64,000 bases of DNA from Kitasatospora sp. NBC_01246 (GTDB lineage Bacteria; Actinomycetota; Actinomycetes; Streptomycetales; Streptomycetaceae): contig NZ_CP108484.1 in NCBI RefSeq assembly GCF_036226505.1, positions 186,001 to 250,000 of the forward strand, read 5' to 3'. Of the stretch, positions 19,771 through 31,513 are shown piece after piece. The notes below the pieces were generated by a model. That model did no database searches, was not told where the DNA came from, and was given only the letters and a program-made list of their open reading frames with translations. Each line of letters starts with the position of its first letter. Position 1 is the stretch's first letter. The translations under genes and the position numbers were made by a program.

Positions 19771-22419
19771 ATGAACGAGACGGATCCCACCGCGGACGGC
19801 AGCACCCGGCACGACCGCGCGGCCGGTGGCCGGCGACGGACGCGTGGGCGCCACCGCCGGCGCTGGACCACGCTGGGCCTGGCCCTCGGCGTGCCCGGCG
19901 TGCTCGGCCCGTACCTGCTCCTCGTGCAGGCCGACTCGAAAGCCGCGTCGGTGGACCCCACCGCCTACTACACGCTGGTGTCGGTCCGCAGCGACAAGGC
20001 GCTGGACGTCCCCGGGGCGGACGCGGCCGACGGCGTCCGGATCCGCCAGGCGGGCCGCGCTGCCGGTGCCGCGAGCCAGCAGTGGCAACTGAAGCTGGTG
20101 GGGGACGGCTTCTACGAGGTGGAGAACCGCAGCAGTCACAAGGTCATCGGAGTGCGGGGGGCTTCCACCGAGCCGGCCGCCGCCGTCGAGCAGCAGACCG
20201 ACCACGGCTCCGCCGCGCAGCAGTGGAGGATGCAGGACGTCGGCGGCGGCGCGGTGAAGCTGGTCTCCCGCAGCAGCGGCATGGTCCTGGACGTGTGGGG
20301 CGGTTCCGACGGCGAGGGCGTGCCGCTCATCCAGTACGCCGACCGGGGCAGCACCAACCAGCACTGGCGGCTGGTGAAGGTCGACGGCACGGGCGGGTAC
20401 GCCTGGCACAACGCCCAGATCGTCGGTGGCGGGTTCGTCACCGGGCTGGTCTTCAACCCCGCGCGCAAGGACCTCCTCTACGCCCGGACCGACATCGGCG
20501 GCGCGTACCGCTGGGACGCGGCCGCCTCCCGGTGGACCTCGTTGACCGACTGGATCGGCGGCGACGACTGGAACCTGCTGGGGATCGAGAGCCTGGCGAC
20601 CGACCCGGTCGACCCGGGCCGCCTGTACCTCGCGAGCGGCACCTACACCAACGACTGGGCGGGCAACGGCGCGATCCTCCGCTCCACCGACCAGGGCCGG
20701 ACGTTCCAGCGCACCGACCTGCCGTTCAAGCTGGGCGGCAACGAAGACGGCCGGTCCATGGGCGAGCGCCTGGTGGTGGACCCCGACGACCACCGCACGC
20801 TCTACCTCGGCACCCGCAAGAACGGCCTCTGGCGCAGCACCGACTACGGCGTGACCTGGAGCCAGGTCGGCGGCTTCCCCGTCAGGGACGGCGCGAGCAG
20901 CGGCGCCGGCCTGTCCTTCGTGACCTTCGGGCCGCCCGGCAGCAGGACGGTCTACGTCGGGGTGGCCGACCGGACCACCTCGCTGTACCGCTCCACCGAC
21001 GGCGGCGCCACCTGGCAGGCCGTACCGGCCCAGCCCACCGGGCAGCTGCCGCAGCACGGTGTGCTGGCCGGTGACGGCTCGTTCTACCTGACCTACACCA
21101 ACACGCCCGGCCCGAACGGGGTGACGGCCGGCTCGGTGTGGAAGTACACGCCGTCCACCGGGGCCTGGAAGAACATCTCGCCGTCCAGCGGCGCTTACGG
21201 CTTCGCCGGCCTGGCCGTCGACCCGCAGCACCCGTCCACGGTGATGGTCACCACGCTCGACCGCTGGTGGCCCTCCGACGAGCTCTACCGGTCGACCGAC
21301 GGCGGCGCCACCTGGAAGCCGCTCGACGCGAGCGCCGTGCGCGACAACTCCGCGGCGCCGTACGTGGGTACCGGCATCGGGCACTGGATGGGCACGCTGG
21401 CCATCGACCCCTTCGACTCCGGACACGTGCTGTACGGCACCGGGTCGGGCCTGTGGGGCAGCAACGACGTGACGGCGGCGGACACCGGGCGTCCGACGCA
21501 CTGGACGATCCCGGCCAGGGGCCTGGAGGAGACCGCGACGCTCGGACTGGCCAAGCCCCCCGGCCTGCCGCTGATCAGCGCGCTCGGGGATGTCGGCGGC
21601 TTCCGGCACGACGACCTGACCAAGGTTCCCGCCAAGGCGCTGACCGGGCCGCTGTTCACCAACACCACCGGCATCGACTTCGCCCAGGGCAAGCCGGAGT
21701 TCCTGGTGCGGGTCGGCCTCGGCGGTGCGCAGCACGGCGCCTGGTCCACCGACGGCGGGGTCGGCTGGACACCGTTCTCGAGCGTTCCGGTGGGCGACGC
21801 GGGCGGTGGTTCCGCGGCCGTCTCGGCGGACGGCGCCACCGTGGTGTGGACCCCTTCGGGCCAGGCTCCGTTCCTCTCCACCAACCGCGGCGCGTCCTGG
21901 ACGCCGGCCGCCGGCCTGACCAAGGACACGGCCGTGGTGGCCGACCGGTCGGCGGCGAACACCTTCTACGCGCTCAGCGGCGGCACCCTGTACACCGCCA
22001 CCGACGGCGGAAGGCACTTCACCGCCCGCGCCGCCGGTCTGGGCGACGGGCAGCTCAAGGCGGTTCCGGGCGTCGCCGGCGACCTCTGGATCGCCGGCGG
22101 GCGCAACGGGCTCCGGCACTCCACGGACGGCGGGTGGAGCTTCCGCAAACTCGACGGCGTGGAGCAGGCGAGCGCGGTCGGCTTCGGCAAGGCGGCGCCG
22201 GGCGCCGGCTACCAGGCCGTCTTCCTGAGCGGGAAGGTCAAGGGCGTCACCGGCCTGTTCCGTTCCACCGACGGCGGCTCGACCTGGACCAGGATCAACG
22301 ACGACCAGCACCAGTTCGGCGGAAGTGTCATCAACGTCGTCGCCGGCGACCCCGACGTCTACGGCCGGGTGTACCTGGGCGGCTACGGGCGCGGCGTGCT
22401 GTACGGCGACCCTTCCTGA
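19771..22419 (+). CDS. GH74 xyloglucanase with N-terminal ricin-B (CBM13-like) domain
   Basis: 882-residue secreted or membrane-tethered enzyme. An Arg-rich N-terminus is followed by one hydrophobic segment (LGLALGVPGVLGPYLLLV, about 38-55), either an uncleaved anchor or a twin-Arg-like signal. Residues about 65-205 form a ricin-type beta-trefoil with QQWQL, QQWRM and NQHWRL repeats. Two beta-propeller domains follow with BNR-like repeats (LYRSTDGGATW occurs several times). The GH74 catalytic aspartates lie in ARTDIGGAYRWD and ALGDVGGFRHDDL. Such enzymes cut xyloglucan backbones. GH74 enzymes usually carry C-terminal CBM2 or CBM3, so the N-terminal CBM13 arrangement is unusual. The ATG is preceded by AAGGAG. 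Transcribed alone between two strong hairpins. Confidence 0.93.
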   Translation: MNETDPTADGSTRHDRAAGGRRRTRGRHRRRWTTLGLALGVPGVLGPYLLLVQADSKAASVDPTAYYTLVSVRSDKALDVPGADAADGVRIRQAGRAAGAASQQWQLKLVGDGFYEVENRSSHKVIGVRGASTEPAAAVEQQTDHGSAAQQWRMQDVGGGAVKLVSRSSGMVLDVWGGSDGEGVPLIQYADRGSTNQHWRLVKVDGTGGYAWHNAQIVGGGFVTGLVFNPARKDLLYARTDIGGAYRWDAAASRWTSLTDWIGGDDWNLLGIESLATDPVDPGRLYLASGTYTNDWAGNGAILRSTDQGRTFQRTDLPFKLGGNEDGRSMGERLVVDPDDHRTLYLGTRKNGLWRSTDYGVTWSQVGGFPVRDGASSGAGLSFVTFGPPGSRTVYVGVADRTTSLYRSTDGGATWQAVPAQPTGQLPQHGVLAGDGSFYLTYTNTPGPNGVTAGSVWKYTPSTGAWKNISPSSGAYGFAGLAVDPQHPSTVMVTTLDRWWPSDELYRSTDGGATWKPLDASAVRDNSAAPYVGTGIGHWMGTLAIDPFDSGHVLYGTGSGLWGSNDVTAADTGRPTHWTIPARGLEETATLGLAKPPGLPLISALGDVGGFRHDDLTKVPAKALTGPLFTNTTGIDFAQGKPEFLVRVGLGGAQHGAWSTDGGVGWTPFSSVPVGDAGGGSAAVSADGATVVWTPSGQAPFLSTNRGASWTPAAGLTKDTAVVADRSAANTFYALSGGTLYTATDGGRHFTARAAGLGDGQLKAVPGVAGDLWIAGGRNGLRHSTDGGWSFRKLDGVEQASAVGFGKAAPGAGYQAVFLSGKVKGVTGLFRSTDGGSTWTRINDDQHQFGGSVINVVAGDPDVYGRVYLGGYGRGVLYGDPS

Positions 22420-22425
22420 CCGTCG

Positions 22426-22466
22426 CTGCCCGGGCGGGCGGCGGGCCACGCCGCCCGCCCGGGCAG
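22426..22466 (+). terminator. Terminator after the GH74 gene
   Basis: A perfect 16-bp stem, CTGCCCGGGCGGGCGG (22426-22441) with 22451-22466, around a nine-base loop, seven bases after the stop codon. Confidence 0.85.
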
Positions 22467-22490
22467 CCCCTCGGGAATTCCGCGCCGGAG

Positions 22491-22521
22491 CGGCAACCTT
22501 TCCGGCTCCGGCGGCCACTGA
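22491..22521 (+). promoter_or_regulatory. Promoter-like element shared with the GH74 gene (copy B)
   Basis: CGGCAACCTT (22491-22500) with the same 21-base downstream half (ending GGCGGCCACTGA) as copy A. It lies 39 bp upstream of the expansin start, a typical promoter distance, so copy B supports reading the element as a -35/-10 pair rather than a repressor site. Confidence 0.5.
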
Positions 22522-22559
22522 GCAGTGCAACGTCGAGTCGATCTACCGAATGGATGGGA

Positions 22560-23606
22560 ATGAGGGCAACGAAGCACGCCGCCCCGCAGTCGAGGCGCGG
22601 GCTGGTCATGGGCGTTCCGCTGGTTCTGGTGGCGGCCGGGGTGCTGGCGTTCCTGGCCTTCGCGCTCCTGCCGGGGAGCGGGGGCGGCGGGGGTAGCGGG
22701 GAGGCCGTCGCCGGACGGCCGGCCGCCGCGTCCGTCGCGGCCACCGCACCGAGCACGGGACAAGCCACCGGTCCTGCCGTCGGGACAGCGGCCGAAACGG
22801 CCGCACCGACCGCCTCCGCCGCCCCGCCCGGGACCACGCCCACCGTGGCGACGGCTTCGGCCGCCGGCACCCCGTCCCCGGCGACCGCCGCCCCCGCCCC
22901 GCCCGCCACCACCACGCCGCGGCCGTCGACCGCCGGGGCCACCCCGTCGCCCTCGGCCACCGCCCACCCGGTGCCGGCCACCGCGTCCCTGGCCGGGCGG
23001 ATCAAGCCCGGGGCGAGCTACCCGGGCGTCGCGACGTCCTACGACGCGGCCGACGGCAACGGCGCCTGCTCGTTCGGCCCGTCCGGCGACCTCATGGTCG
23101 CGGCGATGAACCACACCGACTACGAGTCGGCCAAGGCGTGCGGGGCGTCCGTGCTCGTCCGCGCCGCCAACGGCGCCACCCTCACGGTCCGGATCGTCAA
23201 CGAGTGCCCGCTGCCCTGCGCACCGGGGCAGCTCGACCTCAGCCACGAGGCCTTCGCCGAGCTCGCCGAGCTCTCGGTGGGCCGGCTCCCGATCACCTGG
23301 ACGCTGCTGAGCCCGGGCGCGCCGGAGACGATGTCGGTCCGGTACAAGACCGGGTCGACCCAGTGGTGGTGCGGCATCCAGGCGATCGGTCACCGCAACC
23401 CGGTCGCGACGTTGGAGGTCCGGGCGCCCGGCGGCTGGCGACAGCTCCCCCGCAGCGACTACAACTACTTCCTCTCCGCCGACGGCACCGGGTGCGGGGG
23501 CCCGATCAGGGTCACCGACATCTACGGGGAACAACTGACCGTCGACGGGATCGCGTTGCAACCGGGCATCGCGCAGCCGGCCCGGGTCCAGTTCGCCCGG
23601 CATTGA
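22560..23606 (+). CDS. Membrane-anchored expansin (EXLX1-like)
   Basis: 348 residues. A short basic N-terminus and one transmembrane helix (VMGVPLVLVAAGVLAFLAF) are followed by an Ala/Thr/Pro-rich linker to about residue 140, then the two expansin domains. D1 is a double-psi beta-barrel (GVATSYDAADGNGACSFGP to VRIVNECPLPCAPGQLDLS, whose LDLS Asp corresponds to the essential Asp82 of Bacillus EXLX1). D2 is a CBM63-like domain (STQWWCGIQAIGHRNPVATL, RSDYNYFLSADGTGCGGPIRV). Expansins loosen cellulose-xyloglucan contacts without hydrolysis. The start is uncertain: ATG at 22554 or 22560, both with weak ribosome sites. The helix lacks an obvious signal-peptidase site, so a membrane anchor is possible. 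It sits between GH74 and the sigma factor. Confidence 0.92.
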   Translation: MRATKHAAPQSRRGLVMGVPLVLVAAGVLAFLAFALLPGSGGGGGSGEAVAGRPAAASVAATAPSTGQATGPAVGTAAETAAPTASAAPPGTTPTVATASAAGTPSPATAAPAPPATTTPRPSTAGATPSPSATAHPVPATASLAGRIKPGASYPGVATSYDAADGNGACSFGPSGDLMVAAMNHTDYESAKACGASVLVRAANGATLTVRIVNECPLPCAPGQLDLSHEAFAELAELSVGRLPITWTLLSPGAPETMSVRYKTGSTQWWCGIQAIGHRNPVATLEVRAPGGWRQLPRSDYNYFLSADGTGCGGPIRVTDIYGEQLTVDGIALQPGIAQPARVQFARH

Positions 23607-23697
23607 CCGCGCCGCTCGCCGGCCCGCCGTCCGGGCTCCGTCTCCGGGGCGGCCACCACCCGGAGCCGGTCACGGCCCCTGCTACGCTCAGCCAGGC

Positions 23698-23711
23698 TGT
23701 TAACGCTCACA
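23698..23711 (+). promoter_or_regulatory. LacI-type operator before the ECF sigma-factor gene
   Basis: TGTTAACGCTCACA, identical to the core of the site at 277-290, lies 27 bp upstream of the sigma-factor ATG. At that distance it must overlap the transcription start or early leader. This ties the sigma factor to the sugar-responsive LacI regulon. Confidence 0.7.
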
Positions 23712-23737
23712 TTGCTAGGAGAGGGCGACCGGGGGAA

Positions 23738-24268
23738 ATGCTCCTCGATGACGCGTCCGCGGAGTTCCACGACTTCTTCGAACGCCACCACGCCGAACTC
23801 GCCCGTCTCGCCCATCTCCTGACCGGCGAGACGGACGCGGCCGACGACCTCGCCGCCGACGCCCTGATCGCCCTGTGGCAGCGCTGGGACCGGCTCCGCG
23901 CGGCCGACCACCCCCTCGCCTACGCCCGCGGGGTGGTCGCCAACATGGCCCGGGAACGGATCCGCAGCGCGGTTCGCGAGCGGCGCCGGATCCTGCTGTT
24001 CTGGTCCCGGGCCCCCGAGCGGACGGACGGCCCGGACGTCGCCGCCGTGCTGGACGTCCGCGCGGCGCTCGCCCGCCTGCCGTTCCGCAAGCGGGCGTGC
24101 GTGGTGCTGCGCCACGCCTTCGACCTGTCGGAGAAGGACACCGCCGTGGCCCTGGGCATATCGGTCGGTACGGTGAAGAGCCAGACCTCGAAGGCGATGG
24201 CCGAGCTGGAAGGCGCACTAGGCGCACGAGCGGTCGGCGAACTGGCGGCAGGAAGGCGGAACCGGTGA
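23738..24268 (+). CDS. ECF sigma factor, SigE-family type
   Basis: 176-residue extracytoplasmic-function sigma factor. Region 2 spans about residues 8-75 (FHDFFERHHAELARLAHLL, DAADDLAADALIALWQRWDR, YARGVVANMARERIRS). Region 4 spans about 105-165 (ALARLPFRKRACVVLRHAFD, EKDTAVALGISVGTVKSQTS). Layout and motifs fit the actinobacterial SigE-family of ECF factors. Its stop codon overlaps the GTG of the next gene (GTGA), so the two are translated together, as with sigma/anti-sigma pairs. It sits among wall-polysaccharide genes and behind a LacI operator. Direct targets may be the GH74 and expansin genes, which share a promoter-like element; this is inference. Confidence 0.9.
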   Translation: MLLDDASAEFHDFFERHHAELARLAHLLTGETDAADDLAADALIALWQRWDRLRAADHPLAYARGVVANMARERIRSAVRERRRILLFWSRAPERTDGPDVAAVLDVRAALARLPFRKRACVVLRHAFDLSEKDTAVALGISVGTVKSQTSKAMAELEGALGARAVGELAAGRRNR

Positions 24269-25044
24269 ACGACGACATCACCCGTCGGCTGCGCGAGGCC
24301 GCCGAGGCCCACCAGCCCGACCGGGCACGGATCCTGGCCCGCGTGGAACGCGGTGCGGCCGGCCCTCCCGTCCGCCACCGCACACCGTCGTTCGCGAGGT
24401 CGTGGCCCAAGGCCGCCCTGGCCGGCCTCGCCGCCGCCGGCATCCTGGCGACCGGTGGTCTCGCCGTCGCCGGCATCGCCCGGACTCCGCCGTCGGAGCC
24501 CGTCACCACCCCGGCCGTCCCGCCTCCGGCGGTCGCCTCCTCGCCCCCGGCGGCGACTCCCCCCGCTGCCGCCGACCCGACGCGGGCACCCACCGCCGCC
24601 CCGCCCACCAACGCCCCGCCCGCCTCGCGCCCGACCCCCACGGCGAGCACCCGGCCACAGAACGGACCGCTGTGGTCGGAGGGCTCGGTGGACGCGCACA
24701 GCACCGTCTACTGGGCCCAGAGCGACCTCGTCCTCACGTCCGCCCAGCCGCTCACCTCGCTCACCGTGGAACTGCGCGTCGCGCAGACCGGCGACGTGCG
24801 GGACACCGGCAACTGGCGAACCCTGCCGGCCGAGGACTTCTCCGTCACCGTGCAGGAGTCGGACGGCGTGCTGGTCTACCGCTGGACCCTCAGGCCCGGC
24901 CGCACCGTGCCGGCCGGGCAGCACGAGTTCGCAGGCCAGTACAACCACGCCGCCGGCACGCGCAGCGCCGCGAACGACAGCTACCGGGTCGAGGCCCGGA
25001 GTGCGGGCGGCCCCGCCTCCGTCTGGGGAGGGTTCGCCCGATGA
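24265..25044 (+). CDS. Single-pass membrane protein with extracytoplasmic domain, candidate anti-sigma/sensor
   Basis: 259 residues. A short charged cytoplasmic part (DDITRRLREAAEAHQPDRA, about residues 1-45) is followed by one transmembrane helix (ALAGLAAAGILATGGLAVAG, about 50-70). Next comes an extracytoplasmic Pro/Ala/Thr-rich linker to about 135, then a C-terminal domain of about 115 residues with alternating beta-strand pattern (STVYWAQSDLVLTSAQPLTS, VYRWTLRPGRTVPAGQHEF). No family name is recognised for that domain; it looks like a small beta-sandwich such as a carbohydrate-binding module. The GTG start overlaps the sigma-factor stop by four bases. By gene order and topology it resembles anti-sigma factors of the RsgI type that sense polysaccharide outside and hold a sigma factor inside, but no sequence homology to RsgI is claimed. 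Confidence 0.75.
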   Translation: MNDDITRRLREAAEAHQPDRARILARVERGAAGPPVRHRTPSFARSWPKAALAGLAAAGILATGGLAVAGIARTPPSEPVTTPAVPPPAVASSPPAATPPAAADPTRAPTAAPPTNAPPASRPTPTASTRPQNGPLWSEGSVDAHSTVYWAQSDLVLTSAQPLTSLTVELRVAQTGDVRDTGNWRTLPAEDFSVTVQESDGVLVYRWTLRPGRTVPAGQHEFAGQYNHAAGTRSAANDSYRVEARSAGGPASVWGGFAR

Positions 25045-25070
25045 GCCGGCCGATGCACGTCCGGGGAGGT

Positions 25071-25097
25071 GCCGAGCGGCGAGAGCCACCGCTCGGC
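25071..25097 (+). terminator. Terminator-like hairpin after the sigma/anti-sigma pair
   Basis: A 9-bp perfect stem GCCGAGCGG (25071-25079) / CCGCTCGGC (25089-25097) lies 27 bp after the stop codon. Confidence 0.6.
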
Positions 25098-25131
25098 GGG
25101 GCCCTCCTCCGGGAGGCAGGGCGTCCGCCGC

Positions 25132-27278
<2,147 letters not shown>

Positions 27279-27293
27279 GTAGAGCGGGCCTGC

Positions 27294-27340
27294 GCGGCGG
27301 GTGCCCCGCCGGGCTCCTGTCTCGACCGGGCACCCGCCGC
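27294..27340 (+). terminator. Terminator after the GH10 xylanase gene
   Basis: A perfect 13-bp stem GCGGCGGGTGCCC (27294-27306) / 27328-27340 with a 21-base loop. Confidence 0.8.
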
Positions 27341-27397
27341 GGGGCAGCCGGTGTGAAGACGCTCGATGCGCGCCCTCACGGCGGCGCGCACAGGTGA

Positions 27398-28867
<1,470 letters not shown>

Positions 28868-28980
28868 CCGACCCGCCCCCCTTTGAACTCGGGCGCGTGC
28901 GGCCGGCGGTGCCCGGACGATCCTCCCTCGGCACCGGCACCTCCGCCTGCTGACCGCTCCTGACCGCTTCTGACCGGCCC

Positions 28981-29015
28981 GAGGGACCCCGGCCGCACGT
29001 CGGCCGGGGACCCTC
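28981..29015. terminator. Bidirectional terminator between GH62 and SDR genes
   Basis: A 15-bp stem with a single mismatch (28981-28995 with 29001-29015) and a five-base loop CACGT, between convergent genes. Confidence 0.8.
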
Positions 29016-29127
29016 CCTTCGCGGACCGTCGGCGCGGGGTGCGGACGGCGCCGCACGGACGGCGCGCTCGGCCGGGGCCCGCCGCGCGGCGACCCGACGG
29101 CGCCCCACGGCCACTCGAAGTGCCGCT

Positions 29128-29856
29128 CTACAGCTGCTCGAAGTGGAAGGAACGGATGAAGCAGTCGCGCGGCTGGCCGATCGCGAAGAGGACGCAGTCG
29201 AGGACGGACCGCGCGGTCAACGGGTCGTCCGTGGTCCGGGAGGCGTCGTCCCAGCGGGGGTGGAGCGGGTCGCCGTCCGTGAAGTCCGGCGGGTAGAGCG
29301 AGATCACGCGGATGCCCTCGGGGCGGAGCCGATGGGAGAGGACGTCCGCGAATCCGGCCTGGGCGGCCTTGGCCGCGTAGAACGCGGGATGCGCCTGCGA
29401 CCGATGGTTCCTCGCTTCCGCGGCCGAGGAGACCAGGTTGACCACGTCCGCGCCCGCCGAAGCGCGCAGCAGGGGCAGGAAGTGCTTGACCGTCAGCAGG
29501 GTGCCGGTGGCTCCGGAGGCGACGGTGTCGGCGATCGCTTCGTCGTCGGCGTCCCACAGGTCAGGGCCTTGCAGGTACCGGGCGCCGTTGTTGACCAGCA
29601 CATCCACCTGGGCCGTTCGCGCGGCGACCCCCTCCGCGAAGCCCCGCACCGTGGCCGGGTCGGCCAGGTCGCAGGCGAACGCGTCCACCTGGGCACCGCT
29701 GTCGGCCGCCACCTCCGCGGCCGTCTTCCGCGCGGCGGCCGGCGTGCGGGCGGAGACGAACAGGCGCGCACCCATCCGGCCGGCGTGCACCGCGAACGCC
29801 CTTCCGAACCCGCGCCCCGCGCCGGTCACCACCACGGTCCTCCCGTCGAGACCCAT
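29128..29856 (-). CDS. Short-chain dehydrogenase/reductase
   Basis: 242-residue classical SDR oxidoreductase with a Rossmann fold. NAD(P) binding is shown by VVVTGAGRGFGRAFA and the NNGA motif (NNAG in most members). The catalytic Ser lies in NLVSSAAEARNH and the Tyr/Lys pair in FYAAKAAQAGFA. The ATG has a near-perfect ribosome site, AAGGAGG. Substrate unknown. It stands alone, convergent with the GH62 gene and divergent from the membrane protein at 30030. Confidence 0.9.
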   Translation of the reverse strand: MGLDGRTVVVTGAGRGFGRAFAVHAGRMGARLFVSARTPAAARKTAAEVAADSGAQVDAFACDLADPATVRGFAEGVAARTAQVDVLVNNGARYLQGPDLWDADDEAIADTVASGATGTLLTVKHFLPLLRASAGADVVNLVSSAAEARNHRSQAHPAFYAAKAAQAGFADVLSHRLRPEGIRVISLYPPDFTDGDPLHPRWDDASRTTDDPLTARSVLDCVLFAIGQPRDCFIRSFHFEQL

Positions 29857-30029
29857 GCCCGCACCTCCTTCGACGCTCTCAGTGGATCAAGGGTGAGCCT
29901 AGCCGCGGCGTCGACCGTTCCGCCCGGCGGGCCCCGCCGGCCGCCGGGTGCGGAGCCACGACCGGGATCCACCACGACTCCCGGCTCGCCGTAGGGCCCG
30001 TCTCCGGGGACGGGGGCTAGGGTCTGCGA

Positions 30030-30500
30030 ATGGACGCACCCACGGAGCAGGACCAGGACTCCCCGCCCAAGCCGGACCGTCGCCGCCCCCGGCGCTGGCG
30101 CGAGGTCTCACCGACCCGCCGCGGGCTGGTCCTGGCATGGTGGGGATTCACCCTCACGTTCGCCTTCCTGCGACTGCTGACCTGGCTGATCCACATCGAC
30201 GCCGCCGGCGTGGGCAACGTCTCGGCGGGGGGTGTCCACATCCACCACTACGTGTGGGGCATCCTGATCCTCATGATCGTCGGAGCGCTGGGGCTGGTGG
30301 AGCGCTCACCGCGCTGGCGCACCTGGATGGGCCTGGCCTACGGCATCGGCGCAGCCCTCGTCATCGACGAGACCGCCAACCTCATCGACCTCAGCGACGT
30401 CTACTGGCAGCGCACCGGCGGCATCAGCATCGCCGTCGCCCTCCTCGTCATCGGGCTCACGGGCAGCATCCTGGCCCTGACCCGCAGGGACGAACCGTAG
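30030..30500 (+). CDS. Small integral membrane protein with HIHHY motif
   Basis: 156 residues with about four transmembrane helices (LVLAWWGFTLTFAFLRLLTW, WGILILMIVGALGLV, MGLAYGIGAALVIDETANLI, SIAVALLVIGLTGSIL). A conserved-looking GGVHIHHYVWG segment at the membrane edge and an acidic DETANLIDL could bind a metal. I recognise it only as a conserved actinobacterial membrane-protein type with no known function. No ribosome site is visible; a -10-like TAGGGT ends seven bases before the ATG, so the mRNA may be leaderless. Confidence 0.75.
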   Translation: MDAPTEQDQDSPPKPDRRRPRRWREVSPTRRGLVLAWWGFTLTFAFLRLLTWLIHIDAAGVGNVSAGGVHIHHYVWGILILMIVGALGLVERSPRWRTWMGLAYGIGAALVIDETANLIDLSDVYWQRTGGISIAVALLVIGLTGSILALTRRDEP

Positions 30501-30658
30501 CGCCTGGGCGCGGACCGACGGCCGCACTCCTGTGGTCTCCAGGTGACCCCACGCTTCGCCCGTCGCCCGATCCGGCCCGCCCTCATCGTCTGAGCCGTCG
30601 TCCTCGCCGCCGCGACGGCGGGCGGTGGCGCGGCGGTTCGACCGGGAGGGACGGCCGG

Positions 30659-31426
30659 TCAACGGAAGCGGCGGGCGCGGAGCCGGCGGGCGCGGAGCCG
30701 GACGCCGTCGTTCCGGAAGAAGACCACGGCGATCACCGCACCGAACAGCCAGAACACCGCCGAGAGCAGTAACGCGAGCCAGGACGCACCAGGGCCCGTC
30801 AGCAGCCCGGTCACCGGCCAGAGGGTCCAGACCCCGAACCACACCCAGGCGAACGCGCGGTGACCCATGATCCCGAAGAAGGTGATCGCCCGTCCCCCGC
30901 CGAACACGGCCCACAGCAGCAGGCCCAGCCCCGACCAGGCGAGCAGGAGGTCCCACAGCAGCCGACCGGAGGCCGAGGGCGGCTCCCGGTGGTGCCGGCC
31001 GGCGACCGTGATGCCGACGACCTCGGCGTACCACGTCTCCAGGTCGGCCGCGGCCTCCCGGTCGGCCCCGTCGTACAGCGCGGAGTCGACCTCGATCCGC
31101 TCGACCGCCCCCGAGGCGCGCCGGACGGAAAGCTCGTAGACGGTCTCCGTGGTCGTGGACGAGGTGTCGGTGCTGCCCGTGGTGGTGGTGCGGGTGGAGG
31201 TGTCCTTGTCCACCACCCGGCCGGTCTCGTGCCCGATGCAGCCGCGACCCTCGTCCGCCGCCGCTCCCCCGCCGGCCCCGGCGCCGTCCGTCGTCGCGAC
31301 GGGACAGGCCGCGGCGTGCCGGAACCGCACGGTGTCCCGGTAGGGCTCCCCCGCCAGATCGATCCCCGCCCAGAGCCCCGCCACACCGAGCAGGGCCGCA
31401 CAGCACCGCACGATGATCCGCAGCAT
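30659..31426 (-). CDS. Hypothetical membrane protein
   Basis: 255 residues. An N-terminal hydrophobic segment (CCAALLGVAGLWAGIDLAG) is followed by an extracytoplasmic region rich in Gly, Thr and Ser (about 40-150, with a run of Thr/Ser around TSTRTTTTGSTDTSSTTTET). Three more hydrophobic helices form the C-terminal half, and the protein ends in a basic tail. The ATG at 31426 follows GGGAGG; a longer frame upstream lacks one. No family recognised. Confidence 0.65.
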   Translation of the reverse strand: MLRIIVRCCAALLGVAGLWAGIDLAGEPYRDTVRFRHAAACPVATTDGAGAGGGAAADEGRGCIGHETGRVVDKDTSTRTTTTGSTDTSSTTTETVYELSVRRASGAVERIEVDSALYDGADREAAADLETWYAEVVGITVAGRHHREPPSASGRLLWDLLLAWSGLGLLLWAVFGGGRAITFFGIMGHRAFAWVWFGVWTLWPVTGLLTGPGASWLALLLSAVFWLFGAVIAVVFFRNDGVRLRARRLRARRFR

Positions 31427-31513
31427 CCCGGCACCTCCCGCCTCGCCCCCATTCTCGCGGGCGGCCCGGTCGCCCGGCAACGCGTTCGCGCGACCGGCTG
31501 ACGGAGCATCCGG

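Noticed and set aside
19261..22530. A 1089-codon open frame antisense to the GH74 gene
   Set aside because: Same artefact; low-complexity translation, no ribosome site, opposite a clear GH74 gene.
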